A DNA stretch of 64,000 bases, taken from NCBI GenBank assembly GCA_949130495.1, contig OX422214.1, forward strand, positions 3,642,046-3,706,045. Direction: 5' to 3'. Below, piece after piece: positions 9,050-20,708 of this stretch. Source of the stretch: Sambucus nigra. Taxonomy: Eukaryota; Streptophyta; Magnoliopsida; Dipsacales; Adoxaceae. Both the position numbers and the translations under genes were made by a program. The notes below the pieces were generated by a model. The model worked only from the letters and a program-made list of their open reading frames with translations, was not told the origin of the DNA and ran no database searches. How positions within the stretch are numbered: position 1 is the stretch's first letter; each line of letters begins with the position of its first letter.

Positions 9050-11779
9050 TGTAACAACCCTCGCTTTCGGGGAGCCTATATCATATTTATTTACTATGCA
9101 GAGTAATTATGTATAAGCTACTGGATTGTGGAGTAAGTATTAATTTGATGAGATAAGTTAATATTTACAAAAAGGTTGCATATTTACCTTATGTGTGCGT
9201 GGATATTACCATGTGGTGTTTTATTTTGTCAAGAGAATTAAAATGACAATTTGGTTTAAATTGAAACCGGAACTTAAAATGAATTTTAAAATTTCCAAAT
9301 GATGATTTGGAGGGTATGGTTAGTTCCGGGAGATGCGAGATAGTCAAAATGTGTGCCATATTGTATTTTGAGGTTTCGGACACTTTTGACTGGTTTTGGG
9401 TATATCGCGTATTAGAAATTATTTTATTGCGGTATTGACATTTAAAGATTTGGGACTTTTAGCTTAAGGCCACGATTAAGTCTCCCTAAGCCTTTCATTC
9501 CTTTTATTTCCCCCCTAAGTGTATTTCTAGCCCTAGAGTGAGAGTGAGAGAGGAAGAAAACTTGTGGAGAAAGGGAGAGATTGAAGATCTGTGGATTGAT
9601 CTTGCATTCTTCTTCACAAAAAAATCTGAGATTGAAGCCCCAAGGCAAGTTTTCTACTTGCTATTATATGTTTTAAGGTGGATAATTAGTGTTGATAGAT
9701 ATGTAATAGTTTTGGTTTAATGTAGTTATGGTTTTGGTTTGGATTTATGGATTTTGAAATCTTTGGATGAGATTGGATGATGGATTGATGTATAATAAGG
9801 TTGTTGGAAGCATTTATGATCATTTAGTATCATTAAATGAGGTTGGTTTGTTTGGGTTGAGATTTGGCTTGGGATCTAGCTTGAAAATAGGAAGTTTGGC
9901 TCTAAGTCTGCAATGACCGGTCGATCGCGATCCTCAGACCGGTCGATCGGGCCTTCGGGAGAGGGCACGCTGCTTTCTTTCAAAGGCAAACAAATTTTGG
10001 TGCGGTCGATCGGGTCCCCCTTACCGATCGACCGGCCCTGCCGAAGTGAGCTTTCTGCTTTTCTTCTTAGGAAAAAACTTGAGATGCGGTCGACCGCGTT
10101 CTTGGAACCGGTCGACCGGTCCCCTGTTTTTCTTCCTAGAATCTTATTTTCATTTCTTTAAATCTTTTCTTTCATAGGGACTTAGGGACCTTGTTGAATG
10201 AAGTAAACTTGGCTTTGAGAGTCCTAGTTGAGTTTGGTTGTCACTCTAAAGTTGAATGGGCTCACTCGGGGTTAAGTCCGGGGGTGTTTAAAAGTGATGT
10301 TCAGGCATCACTCTTCTGCTTACATGGCACTAGGAGGATAGAGGTTGTAGGCCCATGCTTGGAGACTTTAGGGGCTTATTTGAGGTATATAAGACCTTAA
10401 GACTCGGGAATGATTGTGATCCCTCAACGAATTATTCGAGGATTACACTATGATGAATATTAATGAAAAAAATTGTTTTACAATTACGGTTTCAAATATA
10501 ATGAAACACATATGTTAATAGAAATGAAAGATGTGATTTATATGGTAAATGATAATTTACTTAAACATACCTCTCTAAATGCTATCATAAGGGAAGTTCG
10601 CGCATGAGGTGATTTTCCCTAACTAGTGAATGCAGGGAAACTATAGTCCTCGGCCATATACGGGTTTATTATATGTTTTATTCTGCGCTAGTGATGTAAT
10701 TCTGGGTGTGGTTATGACTCACTCGCAGGCATATGGCCACTTCTCGACGTGCGTTAGGTGCCCAGGCTGCCTTTTTGATAGGCCCTTGGAAGATGATAGT
10801 CATTTAGGGGCGCGCCCAGTGGGAAAACTCGGAGGGGCGATCTTAGAATCGTTATATGTATAAGAATATAACTTTTCTAAACTCAAGTGGGACTTAAGAT
10901 ATGTATATTTCCACTAAAATGTATGATGGTAATTATATTCCTGCTAAGGAATCAGAATCGGAAAAGAAATGAGAATAATGAAGATATTATATTCCTATTA
11001 TGGAATGGAAAGTGGATTAAAGTGGAAATTGAGGATAGAAGCTCTTAATTTAATAATGCATAATTTAATTCTCTTGTTTAATCTAATGGTAGGCATGTCA
11101 TTTTAACTGTCTCATTTATGATTCATGATTAGGTTGTTAGATTTTTCATCTTCATCCTTCATGATTAACTGTTCATGTCTATCATGCTTCTTATTCATCT
11201 GGGAATCATATAAAAATCGGGCCCTGACCCGTTCATTTTTCTATGTTGTGCATATTATTGTATCCGCCCAGGTGCTCCTCCGGAAGGACGCCCATGTTGA
11301 TATTCCTACTCTTATGTTTTTGAGGAGCTGTAAGAATTGCGGATATTACAGGATGTTTTGTTAGACGCCATCATTTTTGTATTCTAGCTATGATCGGGTC
11401 TGTCATTTGGGTGTGTGGCCCAAACCTTGTAATTTCTTAATGGATGTATTATGTAACATATTAAACTGTTATGATTCATTTTGTGTAGCTGTGGACCGAC
11501 AGCATATTCGGTCCTCTCCTTGTATATTCATTTTTGATGTATTATATATGTTGTTTCGGAATTCCACTATCTTTGAGAATGGGTTGTTTAAATTATTTTC
11601 TTAACTTAACCTTTTAATCAAATTGAAATAATTTGGCAATCCGTTTTCTGAATTATTGGGTGGTTTTCCCGTGTACTCGTGTTATATTTATGAGGCTAAT
11701 AATGATTTCCATCCATGATTTCCGCAAAAGGTGGAGTATCGGGCTGGCCACCCCTTATTTCAGACTGCGGGTTGTCACA
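9050..11779 (+). repeat. Tekay-type 5' LTR
   Basis: Begins TGTAACAACCCTCGC after a purine tract and ends GGGTTGTCACA two bases before the primer site. TATA-like TATATAAG is at about 10386. Several 60-80 codon ORFs inside are duplicated in the 3' LTR only because the LTRs are copies. A 65-bp segment between two CTAGTGA repeats (10623 and 10688) is present here and deleted in the 3' LTR. Confidence 0.9.
9913..10127 (+). repeat. Three-unit tandem array of GGTCGACCG palindromes
   Basis: Three units of about 85 bp begin near 9917, 10002 and 10086. Each holds a pair of dyads. The best are GCGGTCGACCGC (10086-10097, perfect) and ACCGGTCGACCGGT (10107-10120, perfect). It is markedly GC-rich against an AT-rich LTR and lies 250-470 bp upstream of the TATA-like box. 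The same array is at 17462-17671 in the 3' LTR. It may be a promoter or enhancer element; function is unknown. Confidence 0.75.
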
Positions 11780-11781
11780 GA

Positions 11782-11799
11782 TGGTATCAGAGCCTCAGG
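11782..11799 (+). promoter_or_regulatory. Tekay-type primer-binding site (tRNA-iMet)
   Basis: TGGTATCAGAGCCTCAGG follows the 5' LTR by 2 nt. TGGTATCAGAGC is the complement of the plant initiator-Met tRNA 3' end. Confidence 0.9.
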
Positions 11800-11958
11800 T
11801 TCTAGAGTACTAGGATCTATGTGGACTTGTCACGTTCTACCGTAGCGTTGTTTAATATAGAGCCTAATGATAAGACTGCTTTGTTGCATATATTTGCGAT
11901 TATCTGCAATATAGATTATCTTGAATAGTATTCTAACTCTATTGTTCCCTCATCTCAG

Positions 11959-13230
11959 ATGCCGCCTAAAAGAGGTCGCCCTGCGAGACGCAATAGAGTT
12001 GTAGATGAGGATGTTGGTCCTGCAACCAAGGAACTTTTAATGCTGCTGATGTAGCCAACATTGTGGCTCAAGCTGTCAATGCTGCCATGACCGCAGTAGC
12101 TCAACAAATGCCACAAGCTCAACAGCGAGCGTAGGATGCCCAAGCTCCTACGGGACCATCTCCGTGGGAAAGAGTTAGGGAGTCCTTTTTAAAGGGCCAT
12201 CCCCCAGAATTTGATGGAGGTTTGAATGTTGTTTGAGCAAATCAATGGAAGAAAGATATGCAACGCCATTTACTAATGGTGGATTGTAGTGAGGAGAAGA
12301 AATAAGTCCTTGCTACTTTCAAGCTTGTTGGGACCGCGTTACATTGGTGGGAGTCGATGACTACACCAGAACAGAGGGACACTATGTCGATCACTGATTT
12401 CTGGGTCTTGTATGACCAAAAGTATTTTCCTCCCGCGGTTCAAAGGGAGATGAGAAGGAGACTTCAGGATCTGGTTCAGGGAGAACGGTCTGTTGCCGAG
12501 TACGAAGAGGAGTTCACCCGATTGGCAAGTTTTGTACCGGATGAGGTGACTCCGGAAGAAAGAAAAGTTTTAAAGTTTATGGGTGGTCTGAACTGAAGAA
12601 TTCGGCAGCATTTGCTGGGTAATCCGACTTTACAAACAATTGGTGAGGTGATTAATGCAGCTTTGCTCCATTGCCAAGAGCATCGGTTGTATATGCAGGG
12701 TAGCAAGAATGCTACAGGGATGGGGCAAGCTGGGAAGCCAGGAGTAAGTGGGAATGGAGGAGGAGCTTTTCCTTCGTCCCAATCTCCGGGTAATAAGAAA
12801 CGTGAAAAGGATCCCCAGCAAGGGGACTTATCGAAAAGACAACACTTCAGTGGGTTTAATTCAAGTGGTAATAATAGGCAAGGTCAGGGTGCCTCTCAAC
12901 AGCAAGTGGGTTGGGGTGGTCATGGAGGTAGAGGCCATCCGGGCCAGGGTCTCGGGCAGTTTAGAAATAGTAGAGGTCGAGGTCAGGAGAATATGGTGGG
13001 GAAGTGCTTCCAATGTGGGGAAGCAGGTCATTATAAGAAGGATTGTCCTCAATTGACTGGGGGACAACCTCCTAGAACCCCTCAGCTGCCTTATGTTCAG
13101 TTTCTGCCACATGCACTAAATCCAGTTGTCCCTCCGCAACAGGGTCAACTACAGTATGGGAGAGTTTATCATATTCAGGATGCTATGCTTCCTCCTGTTC
13201 AGCCAGCGCCACCGGCAATCAAGGGTAAGT
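11959..13230 (+). pseudogene. Tekay-type gag pseudogene
   Basis: Starts ATG at 11959 (MPPKRGRP), 180 bp after the LTR. A frameshift near 12030-12045 moves the rest into another frame. The gag core (WWESMTTPEQRD, FWVLYDQKYFP, VAEYEEEFTRLA) spans about 12170-12660, with stops at 12594 and upstream. A Gly/Gln-rich linker leads to a CCHC knuckle CFQCGEAGHYKKDC (13005-13046). Gag packages the element RNA and forms virus-like particles; this copy cannot be made full length. Confidence 0.85.
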
Positions 13231-16200
13231 TCCCTATTCAGGGACACATGGGTCGCATTTTGTTTGATACGGGTGCGACACATTCTTTTATTTCTAGAAG
13301 CTTTACTTAGTCCACAGAGTTGATAAAATCTACAGAGAGCACTTTCACTAATGTTGAGTCCTCTATGGGTGATGTTTCCCTTATTTTCCTTGTTTGTAAA
13401 CACATGGGAATTTCTTTTGGTAATTTATGCTTGGAGGCCGATTTACTCGTCCTAGACAAGGTCGGGTATGATGTGATTTTGGGCATGGATTGTCTTGTTA
13501 AGTATCATGCTATAGTAAATTGTTACGGGAAGAGTATAGTCTTCGCCGTTCCAGGACAAGAAATGTTCTTGGTGGTTATGCCTCGTTTAGAGGGAGATAC
13601 TAGTACTTATTTGTATTGCATTGCGGAAGAGACTTCTCGAGATGCAGTTGTTCCCTTGGATTCTATTTTGGTTGTTCGATATTTTGAGGATGTTTTCCGA
13701 GAAATACCCGGTTTGCCTTCGAGTAGAGAGATTGAGTTTGTGATTGATTTAGCGTCGGGGACTCGACCGATCGTGAGAGATCCTTATCGTATGGCTCCCG
13801 TTGAAATGAGGGAGTTAAGGGATGAAATTCAGCAGTTGTTGGAGTAGGGATTTATTAGGCATAGTACATCGCCATGGGGTGCTCCTGTGTTGTTTGTGAA
13901 GAAAAGAGATGGTTCTCTCCGATTGTGTGTTGACTACAGAGAATTGAATAAGGTCACCATCCGGAACAAATACCCTTTGCCTCATATTAATGACTTGTTT
14001 GATCAACTTAGGGGAGCGACATACTTCTCTAAGATAAACTTGAGGATGGGGTATCACCAGTTGAGGATACGGGAGCAGGATGTATCCAAAACTTCTTTTC
14101 TGGTGAGGTACGGGTCTTATGAATTCTTGGTTATGCCTTTTGGGCTATCCAATGCCCCTGCCGTATTTATGGATCTCATGAATAGGTTATTTCGGTACTT
14201 CCTGGACCAGTTTGTTATTGTATGTATCGATGACATCCTTGTGTATTCTCAAACAGAAGCTGACCATGCTATTCACTTGAGGTTGGTCCTGCAAAGATTG
14301 AGGGATCACCAATTGTATGCTAAGTTTGAGAAATGTGGGTTTTGGTTACGGGAAGTCCAATTTCTGGGTCATATTGTGACTTCACAGGGTATATCGGTGG
14401 ATCCGAGTAAGGTGGTTGCGGTGAGGGAGTGGGGTCAGCCCACGACATCTACCGAAATTCGTAGTTTTCTGGGTCTGGCAGGTTATTACCGTCGATTTAT
14501 TAAGATTTTTTCTAAGATCGCTAGCCCTTTAATAAATTTGACCGAGAAAGGGGCGAGATTTATTTGGGACGACCCTTGTCAAGTGGCTTTCGATGAGCAC
14601 AAAGATAGATTGACTTCGGCTCTAGTCCTTGCTCTACCAAAGCCGCGGTTGGAATATCTAGTCTTCACCGATGCATCTCTACAAGGTTTGGGAGGTGTGC
14701 TTCAGCAGGAGTGACGGGCTATCCCTTATGCTTCCCGAAAGCTCAAGCCTCATGAAAGAAACTATTCGGTGCATGACTTAGAATTGGCCGCAGTTGTCTT
14801 TGCCTTGAAGATTTGGAGGCATTATCTCCCCGGGGAGAAGTTCAGTCTTTTCACGGACCATAAGTCGCTACAATATTTATTTTCTCAGAAAGATTTGAAT
14901 ATGAAATAGTGCCGATGGTTGGAGTTCGTGAAAGATTATCAATTTTATATCCATTATCATCTGGGCAAGGAAAATGTAGTAGCGGACGCCTTGAGTAGGA
15001 AGCCCGAGGGAGAACTAGATGATGTATGGAAAGCTAAGTGGAGAGAGCTCAGTCATGAGGATGCGGTTGCTAGGGCGTTCATATTCGTAATGGCCGTTAC
15101 TCCTACAATTGTGGCAAGGGTCATAGAGGCTCAATGAAGGGATAAGGGTTGTCAAGATCACATATGCCGATTATTGTCCGAGGGAGCGGAATCCTACTCG
15201 ATAAATTCTGAGGGCGGACTACGCTTCCATGGAAGACTCATTGTCCCGGAGGAGGGGGATTTGAGACGGGCAGTGATGGTAGAGTCCCATGGTTCCAAAT
15301 TTTTAGTACATTCGGGTAACGATAAAATGTATCAGGATATGCACCGTCAGTATTGGTGGACCGGCATGAAACGAGATATTTTTTAGTTTGTATCTCAATG
15401 CACTACTTGTCAGTTGGTCAAGATTGACCATCAGCGATCGATAGGTTTGTTGCAACCTCTAGAGATTCCGGTGTGGAAATGGGAGAGCATATCAATGGAT
15501 TTTATCACTGGCTTACCAATGTCACAAAAGGTTCACGATTCTATATGGGTTATCATTGATCGTTTGACGAAGTCGGCACACTTTTTGCCGGTCCGCACCG
15601 ATTACAACACCCCTCATTATGCCCGGTTGTTCATTGAAGAGGTTGTTAGATTGCATGGGGTGACCTTGAATATTGTTTCTGACAGAGACAATATTTTCAT
15701 TTCCCACTTTTGGCAAAGTTTCCAAGAGGCCATGGGAATCGAATTGAGATTGAGCACTTCCTATCATCCTTAAACAAATGGCCAAACCGAACGGGTTAAC
15801 CAAATGTTGGAGGACATGCTACGTATGTGCATGCTTGATTTTAAAGGTAGTTGGGAACAATATCTCCCATTGGTTGAGTTTGCTTATAATAATTCCTACC
15901 AGTTCACTATTGGGATGGCGCCCTATGAAGCCTTGTATGGTAAGCCCTGTAGATCGCCCACTAGTTGGTTGGAGGTGGGAGATAATAAGTTTCTTGGACC
16001 TGAAATGATCCGGGATACTTCTTCTAAGATCGAGCTTATTCGAGATCGCATTCGAATAGCCCAAGATAGACAGAAGAGCTATGCCGATGCGGGTAGAAGG
16101 CATGTGGAGTTAGAGATTGGGGACCAAGTGTTGGTGCGGGTGTCGCCTATGAAAGGTATTAAGCGTTTAGGAAAGAAAGGAAAGCTTGCGCCGCATTTTG

Positions 16201-16590
16201 TTGGACCTTTTCCCGCGATTGCTAAGGTGGGTCCAGTGGCGTATCAACTTGATCTACCGAAACCTTTACAAAAAATTCACGATGTCTTCCATATCTCCTC
16301 TTTGAAGAAGTACAAGAGGTGTGATGGTGCCCTTTGGCACATTCCTTTTGAGGACATAGAGTTGCAACCCGATGTTTCATATGAAGAACAACCCGTTGCT
16401 ATTCAAGAGCATGGGGAGCGTAGGTTGAGGTCTCTAGTGGTTCCCTTGGTCAGAGTAAATTGAGTCACCACAGTGTCGAGGGATCAACATGGGAGCGTGA
16501 GGATGATATGCGGGATAAGTATCCGCATCTCTTTATCCATGGTACGCTTGAATTTTGGGGGCAAAATTCCCTCATAAGGGGGGGGGGGGG
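13231..16590 (+). pseudogene. Tekay-type pol pseudogene (PR-RT-RH-IN-chromodomain)
   Basis: Largely one reading frame with scattered stops (13308, 13845, 14712, 14908, 15135, 15384, 15771, 16461). Protease: LFDTGATHSFIS near 13260 and ILGMDCL near 13480. RT: about 13850-14480, with catalytic CIDDILVYS near 14225. RNase [12 protein letters not shown] near 14665 and DHKSLQYLF near 14860. Integrase: HSGN...CTTC zinc finger, core Asp in MDFITGLP (about 15500) and SDRDNIF (about 15680), Glu in NGQTERVN (about 15790). Chromodomain: from about 16380, with SHHSVEGSTWE after a frame break at 16461. Catalytic residues mostly survive, so decay is mainly nonsense. Confidence 0.9.
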
Positions 16591-16597
16591 GGGAGTA
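16577..16597 (+). promoter_or_regulatory. Tekay-type polypurine tract, G-expanded
   Basis: A purine run with 16 consecutive G (16578-16593) then AGTA directly precedes the 3' LTR. The homologous tract before 9050 has only eight G, so this one has expanded. Confidence 0.85.
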
Positions 16598-19262
16598 TGT
16601 AACAACCCTCGCTTTTGGGGAGCCTATTTCATATTTATTTACTATGCAGAGTAATTATATATAAGCTACTGGATTGTGGAGTAAGTATTAATTTGATGAG
16701 ATAAGTTAATATTTACAAAAAGGTTGCATATTTACCTTATGCGTGGGTGGATATTACCATGTGGTGTTTTATTTTGTCAGGAGAATTAAAATGACAATTT
16801 GGTTTAAATTGAGACCGGAACTTAAAATGAATTTTAAAATTTCCAAATGATAATTTGGAGGGTATGTTTAGTTCCGGGAGATGCGAGATAGTCAAAATGT
16901 GTGCCATATTGTATTTTGAGGTTTCGGGCACTTTTGACTGGTTTTGGTTATATCGCGTATTAGAAATCATTTTATTGCGGTATTGACATTTAAAGATTTG
17001 GGACTTTTAGCTTAAGGCCACGATTAAGTCTCCCTAAGCCTTTCATTCCTTTTATTTCCCCCTAAGTGTATTTCTAGCCCTAGAGTGAGAGTGAGAGAGG
17101 AAGAAAACTTGTGGAGAAAGGGAGAGATTGAAGATCTGTGGATTGATCTTGCATTCTTCTTCACAAAAAAAATCTGAGATTGAAGCCCCAAGGCAAGTTT
17201 TCTACTTGCTATTATATGTTTTAATGTGGATAATTAGTGTTGATAGATATGTAATAGTTTAGGTTTAATGTAGTTATGGTTTTGGTTTGGATTTATGGGT
17301 TTTGAAATCTTTGGATGAGATTGGATGATGGATTGATGTATAATAAGGTTGTTGGAAGCATTTATGATCATTTAGTATCATTAAATGAGGTTGGCTTTTT
17401 TGGGATGAGATTTGGCTTGGGATCTAGCTTGAAAATAGGAAGTTTGGGTCTAAGTCTGCAATGACCGGTCGACTGCGGTCCTCGGACCGATCGACCGGGC
17501 CTTCGGGAGAGCGCACCATGCTTTCTTTCAAAGGCATAAAATTTTTGGCTTGGTCGACCGCGTCTCCCTTACCGGTCGACCACCCCTGCCGAAGTGAGCT
17601 TTCTGCTTTTCTTCTTAGGCAAAAACTTGAGACGCGGTCGACCGCGTTCTTGGGACCGGTCGACCGGTCCCCTGTTTTTCTTCCTAGAATCTTATTTTCA
17701 TTTCTTTAAATCTTTTCTTTCATAGGGACTTAGGGACCTTCTTTAATGAAGTAAACTTGGCATTTAGAGTCCAAGTTGAGTTTGGTTTTCACCCTAGAGT
17801 TGAATGGGCTCACTCGGGGTTAAATTCGGGGGTGTTTAAAAGTGATGTTCAGGCATCACTCTTCTGCTTACTTGGTACTAGGAGGATAGAGGTTGTAGGC
17901 CCATGCTTGGAGACTTTATGGGCTTATTTGAGGTATATAAGACCTTAATACTTGGGAATGATTATGATCCCTCAAAGAATTATTCGAGGCATACACTATG
18001 ATGAATATTAATGAAAAAATTTGTTTTACAGTTACGGTTTCAAATATAATGAAACACATATGTTAATAGAAATGAAAGATGTGATTTATATGGTAAATGC
18101 TAATTTACTTAAACACACCTCTCTAAATGCTATCATAAGGTAAGCTCGCACATGAGGTGATGTCCCCTGACTAGTGAAGTAATTCCGGGTGTGGTTATGA
18201 CTCACTCGCAGGCATATGTCCACTTCCCGTCGTGCGTTAGGTGCCCAGACTACCTTGTTTGATAGGCCCCTGGAAGATGATAGTCATTTAGGGGCGCGCC
18301 CAGTGGGGAAACTCGGAGGGGCGGTCTTAGAATCCTTATATGTATAAGAATATAACTTTTCTAAACTCAAGTGGGACTTGAGATATGTATATTTCCACTA
18401 AAATGTATGATGGTAATTATATTCCTGCTAAGGAATCAGAATCGGAAAGAGATAAGAATAATGAAGATATTATATTCCTGTCAAGGAATGGAAAGTGGAT
18501 TAAAGTGGAAATTGAGGATATAAGCTCTTAATTTAATAATGCATAATGTAATTCTCTTGTTTAACCTAATGGTAGGCATGTCATTTTAACTGTCTCATTT
18601 ATGATTCATGATTAGGTTGTTAGATTTTTCATCTTCATCCTTCATGATTAACTGTTCATGTCTATCATGCTTCTTATTCATCTGGGAATCATATAAAAAC
18701 CGGGCCCTGACCCGTTCATTTTCCTATGTTGTGCATATTATTGTATACGCCCAGGTGCTCCTCCGCAAGGACGCCCGTGTTGATATTCCTACTCTTATGT
18801 TTTTTAGGAGCTGTAAGAATTGTGGATATTATAGGATGTTTTGTTAGACGCCATCATTTTTGTATTCTACCTATGATCGGGTCTGTCATTCGGGTGTGTG
18901 GCCCAAACCTTGTAATTGCTTAATGGATGTATTATGTAACATATTAAACTGTTATGATTCATTTTGTGTAGCTGTGGACCGACAACATATTCGGTCCTCT
19001 CCTTGTATATTCATTTTCGATGTATTATATATGTTGTTTCGGAATTCCACTATCTTTTAGAATGGGTTGTTTAAATTGTTTTCTTAACTTAACGTTTTAA
19101 TCAAATTGAAATATTTTGACAACCCATTTTCTGAATTATTGGGTGGTTTTCCCGTGTACTCGTGTTATATTTATGATGCTGAGAATGATTTCCATCCATG
19201 ATTTCCGCAAAAGTTAGAGTATCGGGCTGACCACCCCTTATTTCGGACTGCGGGTTGTCACA
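16598..19262 (+). repeat. Tekay-type 3' LTR
   Basis: Matches 9050-11779 throughout. The dyad array is at about 17462-17671, including CGGTCGACCGGTCCC at 17657-17671. It lacks the 65-bp segment found in the 5' LTR; the single CTAGTGA left at 18171-18177 marks the deletion junction. TATA-like box near 17934. Ends GGGTTGTCACA at 19262. Confidence 0.9.
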
Positions 19263-20150
19263 CTATCTCTATCACTTATTTGAATTCTTTTTTAGTCTTC
19301 CATGAATGTCTCATCTGCTTGGATAATCAGGTCTTCCTTATGGTATGCAGTTTACCATCTTTCTTAGTTTGAAAATAATTCCATGATTTCTATTATTTTC
19401 ACGGCTTGGGCAATCTATAATTTAGAATTATCAATAGTTAGGTGTTTAGTTTCGTCTTCAAATAGAATCTCATCGTCTTCAAATGAAAATGTACAGAATC
19501 TAATGAGTCTAAATCCATCAACTCTAATTCCTCTATAGGAACTTCGAGCAATCTGATAAATTCTAGTAAACATGGGGATAAATTCTTCTACCTTCTTATC
19601 ATACTCATGGATAATTTTTTCAAGAGCAATATTGTCTTCTACAATCTGTATCTGAACGAGTCAAATGAACCCATGGTCTGCTAGGGTTATCTCTGTTATG
19701 TCTGTTTTTCCAAAAAGATAAATTTTTAGAATGTCTTTGAAGAAACCTTTAAACCTTAACGCATCTCCAGTAATCATAGATAATAAAATATTAAAATGTT
19801 CCATAATGTTATTACCCTCTTTCCGACAGTCTTCTGAAAATGGAAGATTATTATGACCAAATGGTATAATAATCTTAGCCTTAAAAGTCTTTTGTTGATA
19901 GCAAAACCTATCAATTGGTCAAATTTTGGAGGATTCTACAAGATTCTGAGCATAAGTTTAAGTCTGAGGTTTAGGAGTAGCAGTGCTGAGTTGAGTTATT
20001 GCAATTCTTTGAAGTCTCTCTCATGAATCTCGCAATAGATACCAAATTCTGTTTGAATTCTACCCACAACTTATTTTTAACATTACACCATAGGGCATCT
20101 ATAAGAGTATTTTCACCGTCAAAAAATTCTCGTCTATATTTTATAAGGTC
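19263..20150 (-). pseudogene. Degenerate minus-strand coding remnant, unassigned
   Basis: Translating the minus strand gives long stop-poor stretches with ordinary protein composition, for example IIIPFGHNNLPFSEDCRKE, then FNILLSMITGDALRFKGFF and FIPMFTRIYQIARSSYRG, interrupted by a few stops and frame breaks. I do not recognise the family. It lies between the Tekay 3' LTR and the LTR remnant of element B, so it may belong to another retroelement or a captured gene. Limits are approximate. Confidence 0.35.
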
Positions 20151-20154
20151 TGGG

Positions 20155-20540
20155 TATCTTCCCTTTTTTCCTTGTGATTTTCTCTCAACTTCGAAGCTTC
20201 ATAACTTTTGATTCGGGACTCGAATTTTGATGATGTTTCTTCCTATGTGGTTGTAGATTTGAGGTCTTCAACTTTTCTTTAGGATTCTCATCCAAATTCT
20301 AGAGGTAAAATAACTCTTTCTCCCTTTGACTTTTCTTTTTTTCTCTTCTTTCCATCTTTCGGTTTCTTTCTTTCTTTGCATTCACTAAATACCTGCAAAA
20401 TTGATGAAGAATACATGAAACTCAACATACTCGTTAGAAAATGTCAGTAGCAATGATATAAGATAAATCAACTCAAATTACACCGTAAGGAGTGTTAAAA
20501 GACTCTAAATTATGGGGATAAATACGAAGAATCTATGCCT
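20155..20540 (-). repeat. B partial LTR
   Basis: Aligns with A's LTR around 31600-31835: 'cttttgat..gga.t.ga.tt', 'acctgcaaaat', 'ttagaaaatgtca', 'gggataaat.'. The terminal bases and polypurine tract that should lie at 20535-20545 are deleted. The left part is missing or too diverged to recognise. Confidence 0.55.
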
Positions 20541-20639
20541 AGAACTTTGTTCATCCCAAGCAATGTACAAGAGTCAAAACAAGGTCAAACTCTTATCAAA
20601 CGTTTTAATCAGATAGAGTACCTCTTTCACAGGCAAGAG

Positions 20640-20708
20640 ATTGCATTTAGCATATGCAACTTGCCTTTAAATCACTTGGTTACCCTAGTAGGACGAGTGG
20701 TGTCTCGT
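20640..20708 (-). ncRNA. Conserved three-hairpin block, copy in B
   Basis: In plus-strand coordinates: ATTGCAT / ATGCAAC at 20640-20660; CTTGG (20675-20679) / CCTAG (20684-20688) around TTAC, with one mismatch; ACGAG (20693-20697) / CTCGT (20704-20708). Read on the minus strand this is the order seen in E1 and A. The 5-bp stem of the first hairpin and the loop-closing GTAA are unchanged although flanking sequence is well diverged. Confidence 0.6.

Larger units (their letters stand above)
9050..19262 (+). mobile_element. Tekay-type chromovirus (Ty3/gypsy), decayed
   Basis: A 10.2-kb element with LTRs of 2730 and 2665 bp (TGTAACAACCC...CA), an initiator-Met primer site, a gag-pol region and a polypurine tract. 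Domain order is gag, CCHC knuckle, protease, RT, RNase H, integrase, chromodomain, which defines a chromovirus; long LTRs and the chromodomain style suggest the Tekay/Del clade. The gag-pol frame is broken by one frameshift and about eight stops, so it is not autonomous. Target duplication cannot be checked because the left flank is another copy's tail (8917-9049). LTRs differ at a few percent by eye. Confidence 0.9.

Noticed and set aside
9913..10161. ORF through the GGTCGACCG array read as an RSxDRS-type repeat protein
   Set aside because: The repeat is palindromic DNA in a promoter region; the reading frame is a by-product of the array.
10191..10400. ORF repeated at 17757-17948
   Set aside because: Same reason: LTR copies; the composition shows no domain.
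11125..11364. 79-codon ORF nearly identical at 18608-18847, suggesting a conserved gene
   Set aside because: Both lie at the same place in the two Tekay LTRs, so identity reflects LTR duplication at insertion, not selection.
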